Shown in pieces: positions 11,101-23,100 of a stretch of DNA of 64,000 nt. The DNA lies in contig NW_020312867.1 in assembly GCF_003265705.1 (NCBI RefSeq), forward strand, positions 8,309,470 to 8,373,469, written 5' to 3'. Position 1 is the stretch's first letter, and each line of letters starts with the position of its first letter. The notes beneath the pieces were generated by a model. That model made no database searches. It saw only the letters and a program-made list of their open reading frames with translations, and had not been told where the DNA came from. This DNA comes from Callorhinus ursinus. Its lineage: Eukaryota; Chordata; Mammalia; Carnivora; Otariidae. The translations under genes were made by a program, and so were the position numbers.

Positions 11101-14100
11101 CACAGGTACTAAGTGATGGCTTTTCCCTGGGAAAAAGAAGAGAGAAACAATGGAATGGGGTGGAGAAGCCCAGAGAATCAAGAAAGGTTAATAGAATGCT
11201 CTTTGTCTCCTGGGCATAGTCACTTCCAGTACTGTGTCATGAAGGCAGTCAGCTACAAAGGAGGGAGCACTGGAGCTGGAGTCCAGACCCTAGGTCCCAG
11301 ACCTCTAACTTGGACATTTTCTTTCTCTTGACTTCCATGTCCTCATCTGTGAAATAAGGAAGTGGGATTGGATTATCTGCAAGGTCTAAATTCTCTTTTC
11401 TGTTCTTAATTTATTTTAAGGTTAGATTCACATGGGAAATACCACATGAAGTAGAACGATGTAAGCAAGAGTCCATAAATGTTGCAGTGGCTCCAGGGGA
11501 GGGGGGGGGGGTCAGGCTGGTGAGGTCAGTCCTAGTAGGCTCCTGGAGAAAAGGTGTACCTAATCTGGTCTCCACCTCAACTTTTTCTTTTAAATGGACT
11601 TCAGTTTTTAGAGCAGTTTTAGGTTAACAGCAAAATCAAACATCTAGTGCAGAGAGTTCCCATGAACACCTTCCCCTCCAGCCACCCCCACACAGCCTCC
11701 ACTATCAGCATCCTGTACATTGGTTGTAATGGAAGTACCTGCGTGGGTACACATTCTCACCCAGATTCCATAGTTTACATTCAGGTTCACTCTTGGCAGT
11801 GTGGGAGTATGTTTACCTTTTTATTTTTTTAAGATTGTATTTATTTATTTGAGATAGAGTGAGCAAGAGAGCACAAGGGGGGGGTGGGGGCCAGATGGAG
11901 AGGGAGAAGCAGGCTCCCCACTGAGCAGGAAGACCAAAACGATGCCGGCTTAATCCCAGGACCCTCGGATCATGACCTGAGCTGAAGGCAGACACTTAAC
12001 CAACTGAGCCACCCAGGAGCCTCAAGTATGTTTATGTTTGGAAGAACCTGCCATACTGTCTTCCATAGTGGCAGCACGATTTTACATTCCCACCAGCAAT
12101 GTATGAGAGTTCCTGTTGCTCCACATCCTGGTCAGCATTTGGTGGTGTTAGTTTTTCAGATTTGGTCATTCTGATAAGGGTGTAGTAGTATCTTGTTTTA
12201 ATTTACAGTTCCCAAATGACATACAACTGGAGCATCTTTTCATATGCTTATTTTCCATCTGCATATCTTCTTAGATGAGGTGTTTGTTAAGGTCTCTGGC
12301 CCATGGTTGGTTGAGTTTTAAGAGTTCTCTGTATATTTTGGGTAACAATCTTTTATCATATGTGTTTTGCAAGGATTTTCTCTCAGTCTGGCTTATTTTC
12401 TCATTCTCTTGACTTTTTATTTTGAAATTTGCTACGCCACAGAGAAGATGGTTTGCTAAAAATATGAGGTGAATACCCATATACCTATCACTTAGGTTTA
12501 CCAGTTTTTAACATTTTGCCACATTTGCTTAATTTTTCTGTGTCTGTTCTTTGAACCACCTGAGAATTATCTCTAGACTTTGTGAATCTCACCTCTAAAT
12601 ATTTCAGCAGTATCTCCTTGTTCATACGAGGGCATACTCCTATATAATCTTAACATAGTTCTCACACTCGGGAAATGTAGAGCAGATGCAGGAGTATCAT
12701 TTAATACACAGTCCGTGTTGATATTTCTGCAGTCATCCTGGAGTGTCCTTTTTAGCTAGTGTTTTGGTTTTTCATTTGCGGGTTCTTTCTTACCCAACCA
12801 AAGATCCCATATCGCCTTTATTTTCATGGCTCTTTAATTCCATTTAATCCAGAACAGTTTCCTAGATGTTTGTTTTCCACGGCTTTGGTGTTTTTGAAGG
12901 TCAGTTATCATGTAGAATGTTCAGATTGTTTCCTAGTGATCAGATTAGGTTATTTGCTCATCATTTGATTCAGACTGAACATTTTTGACAAGAGCATTAC
13001 AAAGGTGAGGCTGTGTTCTCCTCAGTGTCTCACATCAGGTGCAGATGTCTGTCTCGTTGATTGATCACTTGGTGGTGTCTGCCAGCTTCCTCTCTAGTAA
13101 GGGCATCTGTTTTCCTTTGTGTTTAATAAGTGATCTGTGGGATTATACCAGCAGACCATGAGTACTCTGAGACTCACGAGACTTCTAGCAGTCTTTCATC
13201 CAGCAGTCTTGGCATCTATCGATGATTCTCGCCTGAGTCTGTTATTACAGAGATGAATGTAAGACAGTAACTTTCTATCTTAATCATTCTTTCTACATTT
13301 ATGAACACTTTTTTACAAAAAAAGTTTTCTATTCTTCCTGTCCCTTTTATTTTTTAAAATACCAGTGTAGACTTAAAGATTCTTTTGTATCCTAAGTTAT
13401 GGTCCGTTTCTGTTGTTCTTTGGATGCTTAAGTTCTTCCACAGTTGACCAGTGGGAACCCTTTTAGGCTGCCTCCTTTGTCCTTTTGACATGTCCCCATC
13501 ATTTGTAGAGTGTTTCATAACGTTCTAACACAGTAAGATGTTCTAGCCTCACCTTGTACTTTTTTTTGCCCCTGCCTTGAAGTCAGCTGGTTTTCTAAGG
13601 AGCCATGATTTCTGTTAGTGGGGAATCATATTTAAAAAACAAAATCTGGGCCCCGAATGTGCTCATTAATACCAAGGATGCCATTGCTTCTAGGCCCTTT
13701 CAGTGAGTGAATAGAGCTTAGAATCTTCCCTTAAAGTCTTTTCTTAAATTTTAAACTGATGCTTTCGTTTTTAATCTAACACCATGGGATTCTTACTCTT
13801 TTATTCTGTACTTTAGCTCTCTTCAACATATCTACTCATTTGTTTGATCCTAAAATACACACATAGTTTCTGACCTGCTACGTCAGTATCAACGAAGAAT
13901 AAATCAAACAAATAAAGTTTCACATACAATTTCTTTCCAATTCTTTTTGTTCAGCTGTGTCCCACTGAGGATGTATATAGTCAGGGTATTATGTTCAGAG
14001 GGTACTTAGGTGAATGCTTCTTTCTCCACAAGTGTAATGAAATTGTTACACGGTTAGGCCCAATTATTCCCATTTTATTCCATTGTAAGACTTTTTTGCC

Positions 14101-17100
14101 ATCGTCATTGACCTCCTTGATTTTAGAGGAAGCCTGGCATCGGTGTAAATTCACAGAACTGCCTAGAAACCCTGTTGCATTTTATTATATCTAATCAGGA
14201 ATAACCATTTGAACCCACTCCACTCCTCTCAGACTTGCAAACCATCTGCCTCCATGATTGAGGCCACCCCTTTGTCTCTGCCCCTCTTCCGTGCAGTCTG
14301 TATATGAGGAGATCCCTACTTTTACTCCAGCTCCCCACCCTTCAGTTGATTTCCCACATAGTAGTCAGACCAGCCTTTTTAAAACGTAGTCATGGTTAAA
14401 ACCCTGGCTTGAAATCCTTCAGTGATACCACCTCACATACATTAGGATGGCTAATATCAAAAAAACAAAAACAGAAAATAACAGGTGTTGTCCAGGATGT
14501 GGACAGATTGGGATCCTTGTGCATGGTTGGTGAAAATATAAAATGGTGCAGCCACTATGGAAAATAGTGTTGTGGTTCCTCACAAAATTAAATTACCATA
14601 TGATCCAAGAATTGTGCTTCTGGGCATATACCCAGTAGCATTGAAAGCAGGGTCCAGAATAGATATTTGTATACTCACATTTATAGAAGCATTATTCACA
14701 ATAGCTAGAAGGTGGAAGCCATGTAGGTATCCATGAATACCTAGAACAGGTGAATGGATAAACAAAATGTAGTATATATGTACAGTGGTATACATACGAT
14801 GTGGTCTATACCTACAGTTATTCAGCTTTAAAAAGGAAGGAAAAGCTGGACATATGCTTCCACATGGAATGACCTTGAGGACATTATGCTAAGCAAAATA
14901 AACCACTCACAAGCAGACAAACACTTTATGATTCCACTTAGATGAGATACCTATAGTAGTCAGATTCATAGAGATAGAAAGTAAAATAGTGGATGCCAGG
15001 GCTGGGAAAATGGAGAATGGGGCGTTATTATTTACTGGGTACAGAGTTTCAGTTTTGCAAGATGGAGAGTTCAGAAGATGGGTGGTGGTGGTGGTGGTGA
15101 TTATGCAATAATCTGCATATTTAACACCACTGAGCTATACACTTAACAAATGGTTATGTTGGTAAATTTTATATGTATTTTCCCACAATTAAAAAAATTT
15201 TTTTAATCTGAAAAATAGTCAGAACCCTCCAGTGAATGTTGTGTGCTCTTAGGATAAAGAACAAAATCCTTGATGAGGCCTAAAGCCTAACCCCTGCAAC
15301 CCTGTCCCATACCACTTCCCCCTTAGTTGCTGTGCCTGGGTCACGGGCCACCATGCCCCACCCCCTTCAGATCTCTCCCCCGTGCCTAGAGCACTCTCCC
15401 TGATCTCCTCACACAATCAACTCCTGTTCTTCCTTCAGTTCCCATTGAAACATCACTTCCTCAGAAAAGCCTCTCCTGCCCCCCCCCACCATGTTTGAGG
15501 TTTCACAACACCGTTTTAAGCATTTAATAAGTGGGTATTTTATGATTAGAGATGGTCTTCCCCGCCCTGGCCTGTGATCTCCTTGAGGGCAGGGCCTGGG
15601 CCTGTTCTGCATATGGTGGGCAGTGGAATGAGTGCAGTGAGGCCAGCCCAGGGAGCAGCCCGAGCTGCTGTTCCGAGTGCTGCCCACTCCATGACCCCTG
15701 CACCCCTAAAGTGGGTAAGGAAAGGACGGAGCCTTTCTCTTGACTTCTTCCTTCTGGAATTGTATTGCAAGAGAAGGTGATGAAACCTGTGGAAGAACCC
15801 AGGTCCTGTACTAGGCTCTACATGCTCATTATAGCATTTAGTTCCCTTAGCAGTACTGAGAGAAACGGTGAGTGTCTCCATTTATTTATTTATTTATTTA
15901 GTACATTTGTTGGGGTTTTGTCCTGGGGGAGTGTTTTGTTTTTTTGATGACTGAAATGCGGGACCAACAGTACTACCTCAGGGTGTTCTGAGAACAAAAC
16001 GAGATGTCAGCCCAGAGTGCTCAGGGCTGGTGCAGCAGCTCTTAGTAAACATACAAAGGGAAAAATATCTCATCACCGGGCACCATCTCCATGGAAACTG
16101 AGGCTCTGAGAACTGGGGTATGGATCTGCCTCCTGATCCATACCTGACCGGATGGTCCTCCCTCCCTGCTCCATCGTACTGCCAGCGACACTGAACTGCG
16201 TGTCTCTAGTCACCTTCCCCCATCCAGCCCTCCTTGTTAGGTCATCATGGCATGTCTCATCCACACTAGGTGGGGATTTGTGCCCCTCGGTGAGCAAACT
16301 GATTTGCTAAGGAGTATAAACCCGTTGCTTTCTGCCCTGCCCTTTCTGGTTCTGCCCTTGCAGGATGACAGGCTATAGCTGTCTTTTGCTGCTACCAAAA
16401 TGGCAGTGCTACTAAGGCTTAGAAATTGTGCAAGAACTTCAGACTTGAGTTCTGCAGGTAAACACATATCCTACATAGGAGATCAGAGGCCTTCCAGCTG
16501 TATCACACACAGCTCATCTGATTGAAAGGAAAGAGGATTTAGATTTACCCCTTCCGCCCAACTTGGTCAGGGAAGCAGCAGGGTCCCCAGAGTTCTGTGT
16601 TCTGAGCAAGAACCTGATTGTTGTAGGGATGTAGAGACCATAGGCCCTTAGATCTTCCAAGCCATTGCACGTGTTACACTTCTGAACCACGGAACTCTTT
16701 CTTCACAGTGTTCTTTAGGATTGACATATTAAATTAGAGTAAAATTGCTCTGGTGGAAAGGGTAAGGGCAGGAAATTGAAGTCCCTGGGCTTTCTCTCTC
16801 ACTCTCCTTGGGCCCCCTTCTATGTGAGCGAAAACTTGAAAGCACTGATCTAGTATTCTCAGTTTATCTTATGGTTATATAATAAAAATGTATTTTTTAA
16901 TTAAACTTTTTATTTTGAGGGGCACCTGGGTGGCTCAGTTTGTTAAGGGTCCAACTCTTGATCTCAGCTCAGGTCTTGAGCTTGAGTTCAAGCCCAATGT
17001 TGGGCTCCATGCTGGGCGTGGAGCCTACTTAAAAATTAAAACAAAAAATTTTATTCTGAGATAATTGTAGTCTTAAATGCAGTTGTAAGAAATAATACAG

Positions 17101-20100
17101 AGATTCTTTGTATCCCTTATACATTTTACCTCAGTGATCACATTGTACAAAACTGTACTAGATATTAGAGCCAGGATATTGACATTGATAAAATGATACA
17201 GAAACTTTTTAACATCTAAGGATCCCTCTTTTTTTCTTTTTTAGAGAGGGTTGGGAGAGACAAGGGGACAGGGAAAGAGAATCTCAAGCAGGCATGGAGC
17301 CAGATGCGAGGCTCGATTTCACAACCCTGTGATCATGACCTGGGCCAAAGTCAAGAGTCAGATGTTTAACCTGACTGAGACACCCAGCTGCCCCCATAAG
17401 GATCCCTCTTGAGGCCCTTTTATTGCCACACCCACTGTCCCTCCCCATCCCTAACCCCCTGGCAACCACTTACTCTCCATCTCTAAAATCTTCTTATTTC
17501 CAGAATGTTAAGGGACACCTGGGTGGTTCAGTTGGTTAAGCGTCTGCCTTCAGCCAAGGTCATGATCCCAGGGCTCTAGGATCAAGTCCCACATTGAGCT
17601 CCCTGCTCTGACGGGATCTTGCTTCACCCCCTGCCTGCCACTCCCCGTTTGTGCATTCTCCCTCATGCTCTCTCTCTCTGACAAATAAATAAAATCTTTA
17701 AAAAAAAAAATCTCTGCCTTAAAAAAAAAAGTAAATGGAATCATACAATATGTAAGCTTAAGCTAATGGGATTGGCTCTTCTCACTCAGCATAATGCTTT
17801 TGTCATTCATCTGAGTTGTTGCATGCATCAATAGTTTGTTCCATTGTAAAGGTGAGTAGTAGTTCATGGTATGGGTGTACCACTCCTTGAAGGATATCTA
17901 GTTGTTTCCAGTTGTTTGCTATTACAAGTAAAGGTGCTATGGACATTCAGGTACAGGCCTTAGTGTGAACATAATTCTCATTTCTCTGTGATAAATGCCC
18001 AAGAGCACAATGGCAGTTGCATGTTTAGTTTTTTTAAGAGACTGCCAAATGATTTTCCAGAGTGTCTGTACTGTTTTACATGTCCACCACCAGTGTATGA
18101 GTGATAACATTTCTCTGCATCTTCACCAGCATTTGGTGTTGTCACTCTTTTTCATTTTAGTTATTCTCATAGATATGTAGTATTATTTCCTCATGGTCTT
18201 AATTTGTATTGCCCTAATGGCTAATGATGTTGAGCATCTTTCCATGTGTATATTTGCCATCTGTGTATCTTCTTTGGCAAAGTGTCTGTGTCTTCTGCCC
18301 ATTTTCTAATTGGATTGTTTGAGTTCTTTTACTGTTGTATATTTGAGAGTTCTTTATATATTTTAGATGCAAGTCCTTTCTTAGATGATGGCTTATAAAT
18401 GTTTTCTCCCAGCCTGTAGTTTGTTTCTTCATTCTCTTAACAGGGTCTTTCACAAAGTTTTTAATTTTCATAGTATTTATCAATTTTATGGATCATGCTT
18501 TTGGTGTCAAGAATGCTTTGCCTAGCTCTAGAGCCCCAAGATTTTCTCTTACGTTTTTTCCTAAGCTTTTTATAGTTTTATATTTTACATTTAAGTCTGT
18601 GGTCTATTTTAAGTTAATTTTTATATATAAGGTGTGAGGTTTAGACAGAGATTCATTTTCTTGCCTATGGATGTCCAATTGCGCTCCAACGCCATTTGTT
18701 CTTCCTTCATTCAGCTGCTTTTGCAACTTTTTCAAAAAGCAGTTGTCTGTACTTATGTGGGCCTGTTTTTAGGTTTTCTGTTTTTTTCCCATTGATCTTT
18801 ATGTGTGTCCCTCTGCCAGTATCACTCAGTTTTGATTAATGTAGCTACATAGTAGACCTTAAAATTGAGTAGAATGATTCCTCCCACTTATCTTGTCAAG
18901 ATAGTCTGAGCTATTCTAGGGCCCATGCCTTTCTGTACTAACTTTAGGATAAGCTTGTGTATGTCAATAAAAACTTGCTGGGAGTTGCATTAAGCCTATA
19001 GATCATTAAACCTATAATGGGGAAAATTGACATTTTTACTATGAACACGGTATCTCCGTTTATAAGTCTTACTTGAATTCTTTCATCATCATTTTGTAAT
19101 TTTCAGCATGTAGATCCTGAACATGTTTTTGCTGTTTCTTTTCTGGAGGAGGGGGGTGATTATAAATTGTGTTCTGCTCTTAGTTTTGATTTTCAAATAT
19201 TCATTGTTAGTATATAGAAATGCAGTTTATTTTTGTGTGTTGATCTTTTATGCGGTCACCTTGCTGAACTCATTGTTCTTGGAGGTTTTTTTGTAGATTT
19301 CTTGGGAATTTCAAGGTAGACTGTCATGTCATCTGCAAAAAGGGAAGTTTTATTCTTTTCTTTCTAATCTTTATATTTTTTCTTCTTTCTTATTTATTGC
19401 TTTATTGCAATGGCTAGAACTTCAGTGTTATGTTATTTGAGAGTGGTGAGAAAGAACATCCTTGCCATGTTCCCAGTCTGAGGCAAAGTATTCAATCTTT
19501 CATTATTTTTAATGTTATTTTCATTCAAATTTTGACTTTATTTACTGGATTTGTAACTAATAGGTGTTCTGAAAACTTACTTAGTTAATGGTTGTGAAGG
19601 ACTTAGGACAGTGCCTGTCACATAGTAAGTGCTCAGTAAATATTAGTTATTGTATCATTATTGCTCCGTATATATGAGCAGCCGTGTTCCAAAACTCAGT
19701 ATTTAAGGTCCCAAGAACATACCACCTAAACCATATGGGAATACAATCCATATTTGCCACTTTTACCTGTTTGGTGTCTTCCCAGTTAAAGGGAAACAAA
19801 CTTAATTTGTAAGACTTTTACCTCTATTCCCATTCCAGTAAACCTTAAAAGGGGGAAAAAAGTCATAGCTCAGCTTTTGTTCCCTCCTTTCCTACTCCCA
19901 GGTCTCTCCCTCCCACTTAGCTTCAGAAATATCCTCTAGTCAACTCAGGTCTTTCATTATTAAGTATATTATTGTGGGGTTTTTTTTAAGGTTTTTATTT
20001 ATTTATTTGACATAGAGAGGGCGCACACAAGCAGGGGGAGCAACTGACAGAGGGAGAGGGAGAAGCAGGCTCCCTGCTGAGCAGAGAGGCCGACGTGGGG

Positions 20101-23100
20101 CTCGATCCCAGGACCTGGAGATCATGACCCAAGCCGAAGGCAGACACTTAACCAACTGAGCCTCCCAGGCGCCCCTCTTAAGTATTTTGTTAACTGTAGG
20201 TTTTTGTAGGTGTTCTTTATGAAGCTCAAGAGGTTCCCTTCTTTTCCTAGTTTGTTGAGAGTTTTTATCATGAATGGATTTGCATGTTGGACTTTGTCAG
20301 ATGCATTTTCTGCATCAGTTGGTAGGCTCATATGATTTTTCTTAGCTTATTGATATGGTAGGGATTTGTGAATAGTGAACCGGCCTTGCATACCAACAGT
20401 GAGTCCTGGGGTGTATGATTCTTTTTATTATATATTTTTTAATTCAACTTGTTAGTACTTTGTTGAGCATTTGCGCATCCAAGTTCATGGGAAATGCATG
20501 TCTGTAGTTTTGTTTTTTATGCTCTCTTTTGTCTGGCTTTGATATATATGAGGCAATCCTGGCCTCATAAAATGAGTTAGGAAATGTTTCTTCCTCTCCT
20601 GTTTTCTGGAAATAACTGTAAATTGGTGTTAATTCTTCTTTAAGTGTTTGGTAGCATTCTCCACTGAGATCATCTGGCTCTGGAGAGTTCTTGTTTTGGA
20701 TGCTTAGGTATGAATTTTGTTACTGTAGTAGAACTCTTTAGATTATTTTATTTTGGCTGAGTTGTTAGTTTGTGGTTTTTGAAGAATTGGTCTGTTCTAA
20801 GTTGTTGAAGTTATTGTTAGCATTCTCTCACTATCCTTCCAGTGGCAATACATGTGTTGTAATATCCCATGGCATTCTTGATATTGGTGATTGGTGTCTT
20901 CTCTCTTTTTGTGTTTGCCAATCTTGCTAGAAGTTTGTCAATTTTATTCATTTTTTGAAAGAACCAGTTTTTTAATTTAATTTTCTCTCTCATTTTCCTA
21001 TTTTTCTCTTTTATTGATTTTTATTCTTTATTATTTCCTTACTTCAGCCTTGCTTCTGGTTTAATTTGCTCTTCTTCTAGGTTCTTGAGGTCAGAATTTT
21101 GATTATTGATTTCTTTCCTCTTTTCCAATATAAGCATTTAGCGCTATGAAGTTTCCTTTCAACAGTATTTTAGCCATATCCTCACATAGTTTTTTCTAAG
21201 ATTTTTACATTTATTTTAAAGAGAGAGTGCACAAGTTGGGGGAGGGACAGAAGGAGAGGGAGAGAATCCCAGGCAGATGACCTGCTGAGCTGGGAGCCCA
21301 ATGCAGGGCTCAATCTCACAACCCTGAGGTATGACCTGAGCCGAAATCAAGAGTCGGCCACTCAACCAACTGATCCACCCAGGCACCTCCATCCCACATA
21401 TTTTAATATGTTAGGTATTTAGTTTTAGTCAGTGCTTTGTATTTTTTTTTTTTATGTCTTCCTCTTTGACCTGAGGGTTATCTGGAATTGGGTTGCTTAA
21501 TTTCCATGTATTTAGAGACTTCTTTCTATTTTGATGTTTAGTATGATTCCATATGGTCAGAGAACATACTCTGTACAGTTTCAGTTTTTTAAGATTTGCT
21601 TTTTGGCCCAGGATATGGCTCATTTTAAAACACCAGATTTTTAGGAATTCTAGAGCACCACCCACTCATCGCTACCTCATCCTGCCTCAACACCTCAGCT
21701 ACAGCTCACAATGCTTGGCTGTCACAGGCAGACAAAAAGAGGCCCAGCGCAGCCTTCTGACAGTTCTGAGTTGGTGACAGAACTGGACCTTGAGCCCCCA
21801 AGAGCCCTGCCTACCTGGGCCAGGAACCTGGTTCATCTCCCTAAGAGCCTTGGCCATCCGTGACCCTTCCCATGACACGTGACGAACACACAATGAGACT
21901 GAGGATAGGGCTGGGCAGGTACGGAGGAGCAGCCAGTCCAGGCCCTGTGCCCCTGCACCGTCACCTCTTTCTAATGGGGTGGTGAGCGAGGAGGGGCAAC
22001 TCAGATGCCTAAGAAGCTTAGGCCCAAATCTCGGCGACGACACCGGGCTGTTGCCCCCCTCACGCAGGTCCGCCGGGCGGCCCATTCCCACCCTTGCAAA
22101 CAGTCCAAGCGCAAAGCCAAGAGCTGTCAGGGCCGCCGTTGCCGCCGCCACAACAGTGTGTACGGGGTTGCCAGCCGGGTGCCAGCAGTTGCCACCTCGT
22201 CTCCTTCCTACAGGACCTACAAGAACAGTGAGGAACTTCGGTCTCGCATTGTGTCTGGAATCATCACACCTATCCATGAGCCCTGGGACAAGGCTAGCGT
22301 CAGCAGTCCCCACCAGGAGTTTCCACCTGCCACTGCCAGAGAGGTGGACCCCCTCCGAATTCAGCCACAGCACCCACACACGAGCCGGCAGCCTCCCTGG
22401 TGAGTACAGAGCCCCCAGCGGGCAGCCAGCCCGTGCTTCTACCAGATTCTAGCCATAGCCATCCTGCCACCTGGCCCCCTCTCTGGCCTCCATGTGTCTG
22501 CAACAGATTGTCAGAGTCTTGGTGGATGGAGACGTAAGTGGAGCAGTGAGTTCTGGTGCGACTCCTAGTCACCCTAACTACCCAGCTTCTTCGGGTTGCA
22601 GGGACCAGGGCTAGGCATTTCAGGGAAATGCAGATGCAGAAGTACCTTCCCAGAGGGGATGTAGGCCAACTGTCTTGCCTGTTTCATTTCATTCATGGTA
22701 GTCACCTAACCTCGTTGACAACTTCAGAACTTTTCCAAAACAGCATGGGGTATGAGCATGTCTCATCCAGGATCTTAGCAGGTTAGGGTGGCAGCATCTA
22801 CGACAGGAGACTCTCGTGCTCTGAGGAAAGAGACAAGAACCAGTGAAAGACCTTAGTCTCTGGCTGAGACAGCGCTTCCCAATGTGGAGTCCCCAGTGTG
22901 GTAGTGATTGGGGCCTGGGGGTTCACTGTGGGGCCATAATAAGCACTCAGTAAGTGTTCACTACCACTGTTATTTTATCCTGTTTTGCAGTTTTATATCT
23001 TTGATTAGTTAAAAAAAAATAGGAAATCAATTTATTACAATAAATAACAATTGGTACGTCTCTTTGGCACTCTTCGGAAATCCTATGGGGAGGTTGAATA

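Larger units (their letters stand above)
17050..21640 (-). mobile_element. LINE-1, antisense, about 4.6 kb including nested insertions
   Basis: Runs from 3' UTR-like sequence (GCAGTTGTAAGAAATAATAC) through reversed ORF2: CCACCACCAGTGTATGAGTG, ATTTGTATTGCCCTAATGGC, GCATGTTGGACTTTGTCAG, CATATGGTCAGAGAACATAC. It is interrupted by Can-SINEs at 17231-17396, 17513-17731, 19980-20177 and 21192-21389 and by an unrelated 442-bp insert at 19508-19949. No intact L1 frame remains. The 5' part of the element is missing. Confidence 0.85.
11106..22213 (+). other. PSMF1: PSMF1 intron 3
   Basis: 11.1 kb. In order it holds the second 163-bp repeat copy (11224-11386), antisense L1 with a nested SINE (11590-12425), further old antisense L1-like sequence (to about 13860), a sense L1 3' end (14425-15205) and an L2 (15230-15630). 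About 1.3 kb of largely unclassified sequence follows (15630-16900). Then comes a 4.6-kb antisense L1 with nested SINEs and a foreign 442-bp insert (17050-21640). The last 570 nt before exon 4 are G+C-rich, non-L1 and open in the exon-4 frame. Confidence 0.75.

Noticed and set aside
15409..15881. Overlapping frames of 92-111 codons on the - strand
   Set aside because: They lie in an L2 3' end and unclassified intron, overlap on both strands, and match no family.
21699..22379. 226-codon antisense open frame across PSMF1 exon 4
   Set aside because: It overlaps a real exon on the opposite strand, has no recognisable domain, and follows from the G+C-rich stretch.
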